DNA from: Primula veris
Lineage: Eukaryota; Streptophyta; Magnoliopsida; Ericales; Primulaceae
Reading direction: 5' to 3'
DNA: 64,000 bases
Assembly: GCA_963682055.1 (NCBI GenBank)
Contig: OY821747.1
Coordinates: forward strand, 14,744,258-14,808,257
Under the pieces are notes generated by a model. It saw only the letters and a list, made by a program, of their open reading frames with translations. It did not search any database and had not been told where the DNA came from. How positions within the stretch are numbered: position 1 is the first letter of the stretch; every line of letters begins with the position of its first letter. Position numbers and translations under genes: made by a program. Of this stretch, positions 11,185 through 20,709 are shown piece after piece.

Positions 11185-11764
11185 GAGCAAAGATAATATG
11201 GCATGGTCTGACAATGCTTGGGAACATGCATCTTTGACCAACCTGCCATGCCTCAGATATCAAATGACTACAGTACGGCGAGAAATAAAAATAACGAGAT
11301 AATTCGAAGATCCAACATTCCAGAAAATGACAAACCACAAACGCAACATAAAAAGAAGAGCAATAGAAGATGCAAATATATATTTCATTGATAAAGATGG
11401 GATACACAGGCGTTCAGTACATCAGAGGACAACATCAAAAGAAAATCTGTTACATCAGAGGACAAAACATCCAAAAGAGATTGACTACATCAGAGGACAA
11501 AACATCCAAAGGAGATCGATTACATCAAAGAGCCAAGCGAACAGGAAATACGAAGAAAAGAGACATAAAACAAAAGAGAAGTACGAAGAAAATAAACATA
11601 AAACAAAAAGGGAAAAAATGAAGAAAGTCCTCAAAGTGTGAGAGAAGAAAGTATAAAACAATCAAGAAAACGAAGAAGAAAAATGAAAGGTGCTCAAATA
11701 GAGAGAACAAAGTATAAAACAGAAAAAGAAGAAGAGTGCAAGAGAATAAAGCAAAAAGAAACTA
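11185..11764 (-). other. spacer between antisense genes 3 and 4, copy A
   Basis: The + strand is a long purine-rich stretch (11480-11760), i.e. pyrimidine-rich on the gene strand. The matching spacer in copy B (29917-30350) is equally pyrimidine-rich. Small repeats of CATCAGAGGACAA occur at 11419-11500. Open frames here are by-products of low complexity. Probably the 3' UTR of gene 3 and upstream region of gene 4. Confidence 0.5.
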
Positions 11765-12058
11765 TTAGGGCAAAGTTTGTCGGTATCGATGAGAGGGCCT
11801 CGCAGGTCTGGCAGCATCTTGTAGCGAAGGATTCCTCCTCAGAACTTTGTTCTCATCGATCAAAGACTGATGAGCACGCCGGCAATATTCCAGTTCGGCC
11901 CTCAGCCAAGTCAACTCCCTCACCATCTCCTTATGGTGACCACGCATTACTGCCAACTCCACCTCATCATCTCTTAACATCTTCAATGCATTGCCATAAA
12001 AGGCTTCAAAAGCCTCCACTTGCAAAGTCAAGAAAGAACTGAAAAATGGAAAAGCCAT
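11765..12058 (-). CDS. antisense gene 3, copy A (97-aa coiled-coil-like protein)
   Basis: The frame starts MAFPFFSS and ends RQTLP. It aligns with gene 3 of copy B from the first helix on: VEAFE, YGNALKMLRD, MVRELTWLRAELEYCRRA and PSHRYR. Only the first ~12 residues differ. A TATAAATA box lies at 12136-12143. The protein is short, highly charged and probably one helix. I recognise no family; its conservation between two diverged copies and its own TATA box argue that it is a real gene. Confidence 0.65.
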   Translation of the reverse strand: MAFPFFSSFLTLQVEAFEAFYGNALKMLRDDEVELAVMRGHHKEMVRELTWLRAELEYCRRAHQSLIDENKVLRRNPSLQDAARPARPSHRYRQTLP

Positions 12059-12135
12059 AGCAGTATACAGAATAAGAATATATAAAGCAGAGAATATATG
12101 AGGAGATTGTGAAGAAAGACAAGCTTCAAAGGAGT

Positions 12136-12143
12136 TATTTATA
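12136..12143 (-). promoter_or_regulatory. TATA box of antisense gene 3, copy A
   Basis: The - strand reads GTGTATAAATAACTCC, about 80 bases before the chosen ATG; copy B has CTATAAATACC in the same place. Confidence 0.55.
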
Positions 12144-12551
12144 CACAAATGTAGAAGGGCATGAGGTGAAGAATCGCAACCGTTCGCCAAAAGATTTAAA
12201 GAAGCGTGCGCATTAAAGAGACGCGACTGTTTAAAATACACTCTTGGATTTGTGCCATTATTTTAATAGATATTGGAAAAGGAGATACATGCATGTAGTT
12301 AGGGGGAAATGCAATAATCTCACGAATATTAAATAAGATTCTTTGCACAAGGCTCGAGAAAACCCAGTGGATAAGATCAAACACAAGGCTCAAGAAAACC
12401 CATTAATGAAGCCACACGCGTGCGCAGTAAAAAGAAATTGTATTGGGAAAATAAAACAGATAAGAACAAGAAAAAGAAGAATTTTTATTGATTGTTGGAA
12501 CTCCATTACAAGAGGCCAGTCAACAAAAAGAAATTACAAAAAAGAAGAGAA

Positions 12552-12890
12552 TTATTTAGCAGAAGGGTCTGCTTCATCATCCGGCCTCTTCTTGGACCGA
12601 GCATAAACTTCCTTGAGGGTCAATTTGTAAGCTCTCTTGGACGCCACATGCCTATCCCTAGAGGCCTCAAGCTCCTTAATCCGAGCACACGCCCAAATAT
12701 TATCGATCAAGGACCTCTGGTATTCACTCTCTAAGGCATCCAATCGCTCGTCCATTTCAACTGCATGACGAGCTTCCATTGTCAAAGAGGCAACCGTCCT
12801 CTTGAGAATACGCGCTTTCCTAACCTCCTCCTCCAAATGAGCAACATACTCAGGAAGGTTATCTCCACTAGTTTCATTAGGATAAGTCAT
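12552..12890 (-). CDS. antisense gene 2, copy A (112-aa coiled-coil-like protein)
   Basis: The frame starts MTYPNETSGDNLPEYVAHLE and ends DEADPSAK. It is the counterpart of gene 2 in copy B and a paralogue of gene 1: both share the N-terminal GDN, the YVA-LE-EV-KAR block, RIK-LEAS and KRAYKL-KE-ARSK. A TATAAAA box lies 51-57 bases upstream (12941-12947). The body is a probable coiled coil. In copy B the last ~15 codons are frameshifted, so copy A preserves the older C-terminus. Function is unknown. Confidence 0.7.
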   Translation of the reverse strand: MTYPNETSGDNLPEYVAHLEEEVRKARILKRTVASLTMEARHAVEMDERLDALESEYQRSLIDNIWACARIKELEASRDRHVASKRAYKLTLKEVYARSKKRPDDEADPSAK

Positions 12891-12940
12891 TGGTTCGTTA
12901 TAAAAGAGTGAATTATGCAAAGAGAGCAGATACAGCCCCC

Positions 12941-12947
12941 TTTTATA
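12941..12947 (-). promoter_or_regulatory. TATA box of antisense gene 2, copy A
   Basis: The - strand reads CCTTATAAAAGGGGGCTG; copy B has TCCTATAAAAGGGGACTG 57 bases before its ATG, the same spacing. Confidence 0.65.
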
Positions 12948-13184
12948 AGGAGAAATAAGGGGTAGATCAAAGGTCATCTCGAAATAAGATAACCCTCTTG
13001 AAGTTTCCCAAGAACATTTATGGCTAACTAACAACAGTTTCGGTCCAATTACGTCATCCAATGAGGTATTAAGAAAGTAAACATACGAGAATGAGAATGA
13101 GAATAAGGAAATATTTTATTAATTTCAATAATTCGGTTACAACTTGGTGATGACTCCCAATACAAAAGAAATTAGAACAGCTAA

Positions 13185-13496
13185 TTATCCCGAGGAAGAG
13201 CTTGCTTCAACGTCATCCGACCCCGGCTTGGACCGAGCATGAAGCTCCTTAAAGGCAAGCTTATAATCCCTTTTTGCCGCCTTATGCTTCTCCAGAGAAG
13301 CCTCGAGCCTCTTTATTCGTTCGAAGGCCCAATCCCGATCAGCCATCGTCATATGATGAGCCGCGTCCATGTCAGACAACTTTTTTGTCACAACAGCCAA
13401 CTTCCTCTTCACATTACGAGCCTTCTTGACCTCGTTTTCTAAGTAAGCAATCTACTCGGGAGAGTTGTCACCAGTAGAACCATTGGGAGAGGCCAT
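13185..13496 (-). pseudogene. antisense gene 1, copy A (coiled-coil-like protein, one premature stop)
   Basis: From ATG 13496-13494 the 104-codon frame has exactly the length of gene 1 in copy B (28089-28400). The fifteenth codon is TAG (13454-13452) where copy B has tyrosine, so only this single change breaks it. The remainder is well conserved: KLAVVTKKLSDM, DWAFERIKRLEAS, KRDYKLAFKELHARSK and an acidic/serine tail. A TATAAAA box lies at 13553-13559, about 60 bases upstream. It is the gene closest to the 3' LTR and a paralogue of gene 2. Confidence 0.65.
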
Positions 13497-13552
13497 AACG
13501 TTACTAGCAAAATTTTTATTAAAGTGAATGTTTGTAAAGGGGGTGCTATCCC

Positions 13553-13559
13553 TTTTATA
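13553..13559 (-). promoter_or_regulatory. TATA box of antisense gene 1, copy A
   Basis: The - strand reads CTATTATAAAAGGGATAG; copy B has CCTTATTATAAAAAGGGAA 61 bases before its gene 1 ATG. Confidence 0.6.
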
Positions 13560-13772
13560 ATAGACAAATGTTGGGAAAGTCAAAAGTTTTCCTCGAAGTA
13601 AGATATTATGATAGGACTTCTCAATGACATTAAATGCCCACGAGGAAACAGTTATGAATCTATTGTGTTTCTCGATGAAACTTTGAGAATAGCAAGACCG
13701 AAGTACCATTCTCGTCAGACCGATCATGACTCCCTCGCCGTGGAGACCACACCGAAGAAGTCAGGGAGCACT

Positions 13773-14337
13773 TGATAGAACACAAAAATTAGACCCGAAT
13801 GTCTATTCGGGTATGAATCGACCCACACATTATTAATGGGTATCCAATGCTTAAATAATGGATGTTGGGCTATAACATGCCCTTCTTTGAGAATAAGGGT
13901 GGAAGTATGGTTAAAAGGCCAAGCCCACTTAACAGGGGTCCCATGTCGGAAAATCCCATGAGATAGAGACATTTGTCAAAATCCTATGAGGAACAATTGC
14001 CTATAAATAGCCAAGTACCTTCACTAAAACAGGGACCCAAAAAATCTGTCTGAAAAATATAGAGAGAGGAAGATAAAAGAGAGAAACTTGTCAGAGCTTA
14101 TCACACTAGAAAGCATACCGAGCACACTTGAATACCGAGTACCGAAGACCAAAAGATAGACTAAGATTAAGAGCAAGTTGTAATACCGAGCATAAGTGCA
14201 GTAAGATATTGTAATCCGAGCAAGTTGTAAAACCGAGCAATAATAAAGATCAAAGAAATGTTCAATAATTACTGCCTTTTAATTATTATATTATTCTTGA
14301 AAAGTATAACGATACCTCCAAAGTTATTGCTTTATCA
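13773..14337 (+). repeat. 3' LTR of copy A
   Basis: The LTR starts TGATAGAACA and ends TTTATCA, giving TGATA...TATCA inverted ends like the copy B LTRs. It is preceded by the purine-rich GAAGTCAGGGAGCA (about 13757-13770), the likely polypurine tract. At 565 bp it is longer than the copy B LTR (531 bp) and clearly diverged from it, apart from the ends and the TATA region. Confidence 0.85.
14002..14009 (+). promoter_or_regulatory. LTR core promoter TATA box, copy A
   Basis: GCCTATAAATAGCCAAGTA is shared with the copy B LTRs although much of the rest of the LTR has diverged, marking it as the likely core promoter. Confidence 0.6.
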
Positions 14338-14573
14338 CTAATAATAATAACCATGCTAAAAACGAACAACTTGCACAAACTTAAAACTTAAATGCAAATT
14401 CTACCGAACCCACAAGTAACTCCAAGCCAACCAATATTAGATCAAAGTTGATGGAGGTAATCGGCCATGAACACAAAAAAAAACTCAATTAAGCTACTAA
14501 GGCCTCAAAGCACCGTAATACATCCCCAATATGAACCAAATCGAGTTTTTTCAACGCCAAAAACCTTCAAATA

Positions 14574-14829
14574 CTCCATCCGTCCCTAAATAAGTATCAT
14601 GTTTCGAAAACTGTGATATTTAAGGATATAAAACAATTTTACTTAAAACTCAAGAAGACAGTATCAAAAAATCGAATTTTTCGAACAAAAGCTATTTCTT
14701 AGTTAATATATGAGGCTATAAGTGTAAATTTGATATGATTTAACCACTAAAAAGGGTTATTTTCAAAATAAAATAAAATAAAAAATTTACTAAAAAAGAG
14801 AACAGACACCTATTTAGGGACGGGTAGAA
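14574..14829. mobile_element. Stowaway-like MITE (256 bp)
   Basis: The left end CTCCATCCGTCCCTAAATA is mirrored by TATTTAGGGACGGGTAGAA at the right end. A TA dinucleotide flanks each side (14572-14573, 14830-14831), as expected for Tc1/mariner-derived Stowaway elements, whose ends typically read CTCCCTCCGT. It is non-coding. Confidence 0.82.
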
Positions 14830-15416
14830 TATATAAATTTAGAATCACAAAATTATATTGATAATCCGGATGTAGTAAGCATTTCATCAAACAGATTATG
14901 TTCATGTATATGTAAGTGTTCAATGAAGGAAAAAGAACATCCAAACTATTAACGACATTACCTCAGTCAAAATACCAAACACAATTAAGTCGACAGAGTG
15001 TCTCTATATTCATTAATTAAAATTAAATTAAAAGGGGGTGAATGGATGTTGTGTAGCTATATCTCATCAATTAGGGAAAAGCTATAAATTCGTGTCAGCG
15101 GGAAAGATGATTTATTACCAAATTATGTAAGGGAATGATAAGAAAATGAAATTAAAAGCGAGTAAAAAATTGATTACCAATAGTTGGATGAGTAAAATCT
15201 TATAGTCCTTTAGTTTCGAAAATAAGTGAGTGAAGTGAAAAAAACAATCATCACGCTTAGTTACAATTTTCTACATTCGGTATTTTTTATTGTACTTGCT
15301 GCAAGAAATTGCAATAATCCATGCTTAGTTACAATGTAACATTTTCAATTCTTACTTCACTTGGTTCCGTTTCCATTTTTAATGTTTTCAAACCAAATTA
15401 AAGAGCACCGGTAACG

Positions 15417-15421
<5 letters not shown>

Positions 15422-15455
<34 letters not shown>
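15422..15455. repeat. (TA)n microsatellite
   Basis: About 17 uninterrupted AT dinucleotides between CGCGCG and GCGTCT. Confidence 0.9.
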
Positions 15456-15458
<3 letters not shown>

Positions 15459-15475
15459 TCTTGTTCTTTTTTCCG

Positions 15476-15544
15476 AGACGTATAATTGCATGTTTTAGAT
15501 TTTTAAATTTTACCGTAATTTACAAAACATGCAATTATACATCT
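15476..15544. repeat. imperfect inverted repeat
   Basis: ACGTATAATTGCATGTTTTA and its near complement ACAAAACATGCAATTATACA lie about 30 bases apart and could form a hairpin. It may be a small MITE remnant, but no target duplication was found. Confidence 0.45.
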
Positions 15545-15558
15545 AAAAAAAAACTTGG

Positions 15559-15850
15559 GCTAATGACAAAAAAGTATTACTTCACAATCTATATTACTAA
15601 AAACACATGTTGTAGCAAACTATTTCTTTCTAAAAATCACACTTTTGTTCATACATTTTTTTTTTGAATTTCATACCCTTTTTTCCGGACTTTATATATT
15701 GTTTGTCGGACTTTATACATTGTTTTACCGTCTTGGTACCTTTTTTTTCATGCTTCATATTTTCTTTTTAAAAACTTAATATGTTTTTTTCTTCAAATTC
15801 ATATTTTTTTTAGGCTGTCCCAATTTAAACATATTAGTTACAAACACACT
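15559..15850. repeat. copy of a dispersed AT-rich repeat
   Basis: The stretch AAAAAGTATTACTTCACAA, ATATTACTAAAAACACATG and ACACTTTTGTTCATAC also occurs at 44377-44470 and, split by the Mutator-like element, at 44549-44593 plus 52604-52650. It is a low-complexity dispersed repeat with no coding content. Confidence 0.6.
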
Positions 15851-15862
15851 TCACCACCACAC

Positions 15863-16204
15863 TCACAAGTTATATATAGATATACAATTGTAAACAAGAA
15901 TGTTAAAATATAAATAAAAGGAAGATTTACCGGGCGATCTCATCCATTTATTACATATAATATAAGAAATAAAAGTAGGAGTCTCATCCATATAATATAA
16001 GAAATAAAAGTAGGGGCCATGGGGTTCATCCTTTTGTCTCTTCCCACTTTCGATGATCTTATTCTTGTGTCCTTCGGTATCTTGATTAATGACTAAGCAC
16101 TCAAGAACCAAATTCTGAAACTTTTTTGAGGACTCAATCAAAGAACGAGTCGCCTCGTGTTCACCCTCCATGAACTTAAAGAGCTCTTCCTTACGACGTG
16201 TCAT
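15863..16204 (-). CDS. hypothetical short ORF, unassigned
   Basis: A 113-codon frame begins MTRRKEELFKFMEGEHEATR. The first ~70 residues look like a real charged helix; the rest (from the duplicated segment at 15950-16015) is AT-rich and probably non-coding. I recognise no family. It may be the end of a captured gene or an exon whose partners are lost. The direct duplication of about 48 bp (ATAATATAAGAAATAAAAG twice) inside the frame argues against a conserved C-terminus. Confidence 0.25.
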   Translation of the reverse strand: MTRRKEELFKFMEGEHEATRSLIESSKKFQNLVLECLVINQDTEGHKNKIIESGKRQKDEPHGPYFYFLYYMDETPTFISYIICNKWMRSPGKSSFYLYFNILVYNCISIYNL

Positions 16205-17474
16205 AGTAAATTATATTTGATAGCCCTGAACAATTGGAGTGATGCCAATGATGGAGAATACTCTTTTACGAGTACTTGTAAAGAAGAAAATAGAGATTAC
16301 CGAGAAATTTAGGTCTAGAGATAGGGAGACCAAGATTATTTTTAATGATAAAAAAAACTTTGAATGAAAACACACTTAAGTCTTGAAAGAGTATAATACC
16401 AATCTAAAAAGGAAATAACAAGATAAAATTTTCCATATGATTTATTACAATTGCTTCAATTAATAATTAATTTTATAGTGGTATAACTAGTGTTCTATAT
16501 TTTTATTTGAGTTTTTATTGGATTTGAAGGTTTGTTTTATTATTTTTATTTTTTTCTTTATTTTAAAAATATGTTCTCTATCTTTGGTTTAAGTCGTTAG
16601 ATTTATTTAATTAAATCCTAGGACTCTTAGAATAGGAGTCTGAGTACTCCACTTTACACTAGGATCATATTTAGTTGCAGGATATGCAATCCTGGGACTA
16701 CAAGTCCGACCGGAATTATAGTATGAGCAGAAAAGATGATATTTATAGTCTAACTTACTAACCTAATACGACGTTTGTTTGCACATGTATTAAGACGAGA
16801 CCATTTTGTTAAAATTTACAATTTTACGCCATTAATTTATTTAGAATAACTGAAATTTACATTTGTTTGTACATGTGAAGTTAAAAGTGATTATTTTTTT
16901 GTCATTATAATGAAATCCCAACCTCAACTACCTAATACCATCCACATGACCTATTACAAATGACCCTCTTTGGTGGGATTTAAAGTCCGACCGGATTAAT
17001 AGTGATAGCATTCAAGTGCACACCAAATATAGGATTAATGGGGTCCACTTCATTAGTAGTCCAGTTCCACTACTACAATCTTACAAACAAACAAGTCCTA
17101 AGAGTCTGGTGCAGTGCATCTAGACTTCTAGAAATTTGTATGAGTCAAGTTAGCAGAAAATTTATCAAGTATTTATTTAATATTTAATTGTGTAAAGAGC
17201 TAATCCAATTACATGGTAGGTGAATAACCATTTAATGCAAAGTACAATTGTAATAAATTATTAGGAACAATTTATCCCAAATTATAAGAAACAATAGGAA
17301 TATGTGCAATTTTGCAATGCAAAATTGGTGTTCTTTTATTGTTGGAGTTGTAAATTTCAATAGTTAATCACATAGTTAACATGCTAAACTATATTAATAA
17401 TTTTTGAAATTTACAATTCTAATATTTAAAGTGCGTTAATTCCGTGTTGTAAAATTGAACTTATCAAAATTTAA
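16205..17474. other. AT-rich intergenic region
   Basis: No gene is seen. A direct repeat of AAGTCCGACCGGA with a following TTA-ATAGT occurs at about 16703 and 16986. It may belong to a decayed MITE, but I could not find matching termini. The region ends where the truncated Athila-like LTR begins. Confidence 0.4.
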
Positions 17475-18269
17475 AAGATTAAGGACCTACCAAAAAACCA
17501 ACCCCAAGAATTTGCAAAACGGAATCAATTCATGATAGAGCAAAAAAGATTCTAGAAGACCAAATCTGAACTGGCTTGACCGGTCAGGTGTCGTTATATT
17601 TTAAATTTTAGATAAAATAGAGTTTGTTATGGTTTGATAGATAAATATGTATCTCTCATATTCCGAAAATATCATAATTTAATCACTTTTCATCAGTTTT
17701 ACATCTCAAAATTCATTCTAGAGAGAGATGAGAGAGAAACAAATACAAAATTCAAGTTTTTGTGCATGAATCCTTGTTTACCGACTTCGTTTTGTGAATT
17801 AATTCATTATCTTTCATTACGTCTTTGTGTGTTTTAGTATTTCCTTTGTTTTGCTGCATGTTTACATATGTTTTCATGTTATAAAACATTAATCTTGTAA
17901 TTTCTCGCATGCAAACTAGTTAAAACAATCGATAACATCGTACAAACTAGTTATTGATTAATTAACGCCACATGTTAAAGAACATAAATTTATATATAAA
18001 CTAAAAAATAGCATTAAAACAACCTAATCATCTTATTTTAGTTGTTTAAAACCCTCAAGGAATGAGCAGTTGGATTAACAAGCCAACCGTTATTGCTCTA
18101 CTCATTACTAATTAATTGACCCCTAATTAGTATACCCCTCTAAAACTATCTATGCCAACAACCAAATGGTTCCACGGACGATAACCTTGGTGTTCTTCCC
18201 AAGAAAAATACTACTGCTAGGTCTTTCAGTGCGTAGGAAAAAACTACGTACCGAAAAGGCAGACAGTCA
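17475..18269 (+). repeat. 5' LTR (truncated) of the Athila-like element
   Basis: It matches 23037-23888 from AAGATTAAGGACCT to the terminal CAGTCA. The 3' LTR contains an extra ~45 bases near 23205. Upstream of 17475 the similarity stops abruptly. Confidence 0.8.
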
Positions 18270-18272
18270 TTT

Positions 18273-18290
18273 TGGCGCCGTTGCCGGAGA
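18273..18290 (+). promoter_or_regulatory. primer-binding site (tRNA-Asp type)
   Basis: TGGCGCCGTTGCCGGAGA starts three bases after the LTR end and is complementary to the 3' end of plant tRNA-Asp, apart from one base near its end. Confidence 0.75.
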
Positions 18291-18513
18291 ACCATGGTTG
18301 TTTAATTGATAGTTTTAATATTTATATTTGTTTTTCTTTTCATTATTAATTAGAATCTGTTTATTTGGTCTTATTTGACCAAATATTGAAAAATTCGCTC
18401 AAAAAACCCTAGTTCTTTAAATGGCTTAATTAATTTATTCTAAAAACCCAGCTCTGACCGGTCAAGTTGACCAGTCAGGCCCGGGCAATCTTGAAAATTC
18501 TGAAATCCAACTT

Positions 18514-19044
18514 TTGAGTCCCGAAAACCCAAACAATTCTGCCACCAATCTTTCTAATCTTTATGCTGAACGCCGACGCGTAGATAACCACTTCCTCCTA
18601 ACTAAAATTAGCTTCAACTCTTATCATACCAGCACCTACTTCCATGACCTAGACAACTACCGTAGAAGCAACATTATCATCTTTTACTCCTCAGCGCCAC
18701 AACCACTTAAGAACCTCATAGACGAAACCGGGCCAACAACCTTTCAGGATTCTACTCCGGAGGAGATTTTTGTCCTCATTGACAACATGTACGCAACCGT
18801 AAGAGAGTGGGGTGTTCGAATTGAGGAGCAATTCGACTCCTCATCGTTAGTTGAGAGATCTAGTGAGGATCTTTCAACCCTTTTCGTGGATACTCGGGAA
18901 TGCACAAAAGTTATTCCAAACCTTTGTTGCACCCCAGATGTTCACCACCATCATTCTCTTGATAGTGGTTTCAATGTCTGTCACCCTGTTATGACATTGC
19001 ACCACACATCTTCTAGAGATGCTTCAGGCGATGACTCTTCCTGA
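18514..19044 (+). pseudogene. gag-region ORF of the Athila-like element
   Basis: A 176-codon frame without an ATG at its start (it opens at TTG) lies 240 bases after the primer site, where gag is expected. It has the composition of a coding remnant but no zinc knuckle or clear Gag motif. It is followed by another broken frame at 19084-19332 with an acidic stretch (KEEDKE). Assignment to gag rests on position only. Confidence 0.4.
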
Positions 19045-19050
19045 GATTTG

Positions 19051-20055
19051 TCAAACTTGACTACGGCTCATGAATTTTAGTTCATGGCCAAAGGACTTAC
19101 GACTATGTTTTCTAAGACCAAAACAGTTGAGGAAGAGGTGAAAGAAGAAGATAAGGAGAACACATTTTTGTACTCTGATTTTGACTTCACCATTGGCGTT
19201 GTGGATGATTTCACTCTTATTTCTATAGCTCCCAATCCCGGAAAACCTATCTTGAACTTCATAATCCAATATAAGGTAAACCCTATAGAGTTTTCTACCC
19301 ATCCGGGGATCCTTGATTCTGGGGGACATTAATCTAATGCCTAGTTCTGAGTATAGTGAGGAGTATGGCCCGTTGGAAGACTCTTCTTCATAGTTGTACT
19401 TTGGTGATGAGTCATATAAGAATGCAATGGGAATGGTTAGGAATGTAGAGGTGAGCATGGGGGATTTCTGTTATTTAGTAGACTTCGTGGCTTTAGACTT
19501 GTCTAGGAAGAATGAGTCTTTTTGCACTCCGATAGTCATAAGGGCTAGGGGTGTATGTCCATAGGATTAGGAGACGATGAGGAAGAGTGGGGAAGTATAC
19601 CTTACCTAGCACAATACACGACCGAGGAGATAGAAGAAAGAGTGATAGTATGGGAAGCACGTAGGTAACAACTTATAGAGGAAATTTCAGCTAGAACCAA
19701 GGAAACCGTAGTTGTTCGTGCTAGCAATAGGAATTCCCAAGCTGTTAAGGCACCTCATTTTCACCTAGGTTTTCCTCAACCGATCATCATAATAGACCTC
19801 ACAATTGAGTTTGACCAATTGTATCCCTAGCTTAGGAAGTTGAGTGAAGACGAGCTATGCAAAAGTGTGGAAACTATGAAACCTCTAAAAGACACATCTC
19901 TAGGACTTTACCAGTCATTCTATTTAGATCTTATTGAATACGGTCTTCCATTCCATCTTCCATCTTACATGCAAAAATTGGTCAAGATGAAGCAAGCACT
20001 AGAGGAAAAATAAGGAGAGTTCACGACAATCAATATGGTCATTAGGGATTGAGTT
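19051..20055 (+). pseudogene. degenerate gag/pro stretch of the Athila-like element
   Basis: Short in-frame pieces separated by stops are visible (for example 19084-19332). The text reads like coding sequence with several stop codons (19079, 19391, 19668). Nothing can be assigned by motif. Confidence 0.35.
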
Positions 20056-20379
20056 TTGGATAGGGTTCTAATTGATTCTGGGGCATCTAACAATATCATG
20101 CCCGTTGGCATATTCTTTGGATTAGGATTATCTAAACTCATCCCCTATGAAGCTCCGATGCGTCTAGCTGATGGTTCGATATCAGTCAAAGCTCTAAGAA
20201 AAGCTACGGGAATAAAGTGTCGTATAGTTGATTTCATCTATGTCTTAGACTTTCTAGTCTATGACATTCTGCTCGAGCAGTCTTCTAGTCACATTAATGT
20301 CATACTTCTAGGAGTTCCATTCATTGCCTCATCGAAAGTCATCTTAAACTTTGGAACGAACAAGGTTACATTACATTGA
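20056..20379 (+). pseudogene. aspartic protease remnant, Athila-like
   Basis: The frame contains LIDSGASNNIMP, the retropepsin-like active site with D-S-G-A, followed by LGLSKLIPYEAPMRLADGS and the later core VILLGVPFIASSK. Order and spacing fit the protease of Athila/Ty3-type Gag-Pol proteins. The frame opens at a TTG after a TGA (20052-20054), so it was part of a longer polyprotein. The protease would process Gag-Pol. No RT follows it. Confidence 0.65.
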
Positions 20380-20385
20380 GAAGAT

Positions 20386-20709
20386 ATGAGTGTTGACATC
20401 GACATAGGAAGGGCTTGGTGTCCACAATCCATTTCCCAAGGTTGTCACATGTTGAATACGGAATGGAGATATGTCGGAGCAAGGAAGGATTCAAAGGGTA
20501 ACCTCCTTTTCAAACTAAATGATTCTTATCCTAGGATAAGTGAGCGATTGCGAGAGGTTATGGGTTTATCGAAGGTTTCAAAACCAATCCCCCCTCCACC
20601 ACTATACGTCCCCATCTATTCTATAATCAGCAAGTTTACCTCTGATCTTACATTAGTCACAAAGAGTGACGAGGTAGGAAAGGACGAAGGTCCTCATACT
20701 TCCATCTAA
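20386..20709 (+). pseudogene. ORF downstream of the protease, unassigned
   Basis: A 107-codon frame starts right after the protease stop, in the same reading frame (codons 20377-20379 are the stop). It contains KGNLLFKLNDSYPRISERL and a proline run. It does not resemble a reverse transcriptase. It is probably the tail of the same polyprotein. Confidence 0.35.

Larger units (their letters stand above)
1..14337 (+). mobile_element. Ty3/gypsy LTR retrotransposon, Tat/Retand-like, copy A (5' end outside window)
   Basis: The element reads gag/protease remnant, reverse transcriptase, RNase H, a second RNase H, integrase, a 74-bp tandem array, eight genes on the opposite strand, a purine-rich tract and the 3' LTR. 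The same order occurs in copy B at 27259-44102. A second, archaeal-type RNase H between the RT/RNase H and the integrase is a known hallmark of the Tat lineage. Pol carries at least seven stops and two frameshifts, so this copy is not autonomous. The 5' LTR, primer site and target duplication lie outside the window, so insertion age cannot be taken from LTRs. Confidence 0.9.

Noticed and set aside
16612..17105. Possible MITE between TAGGACTCTTAG and CCTAAGAGTC
   Set aside because: The end similarity is about ten bases only, and no target duplication was found.
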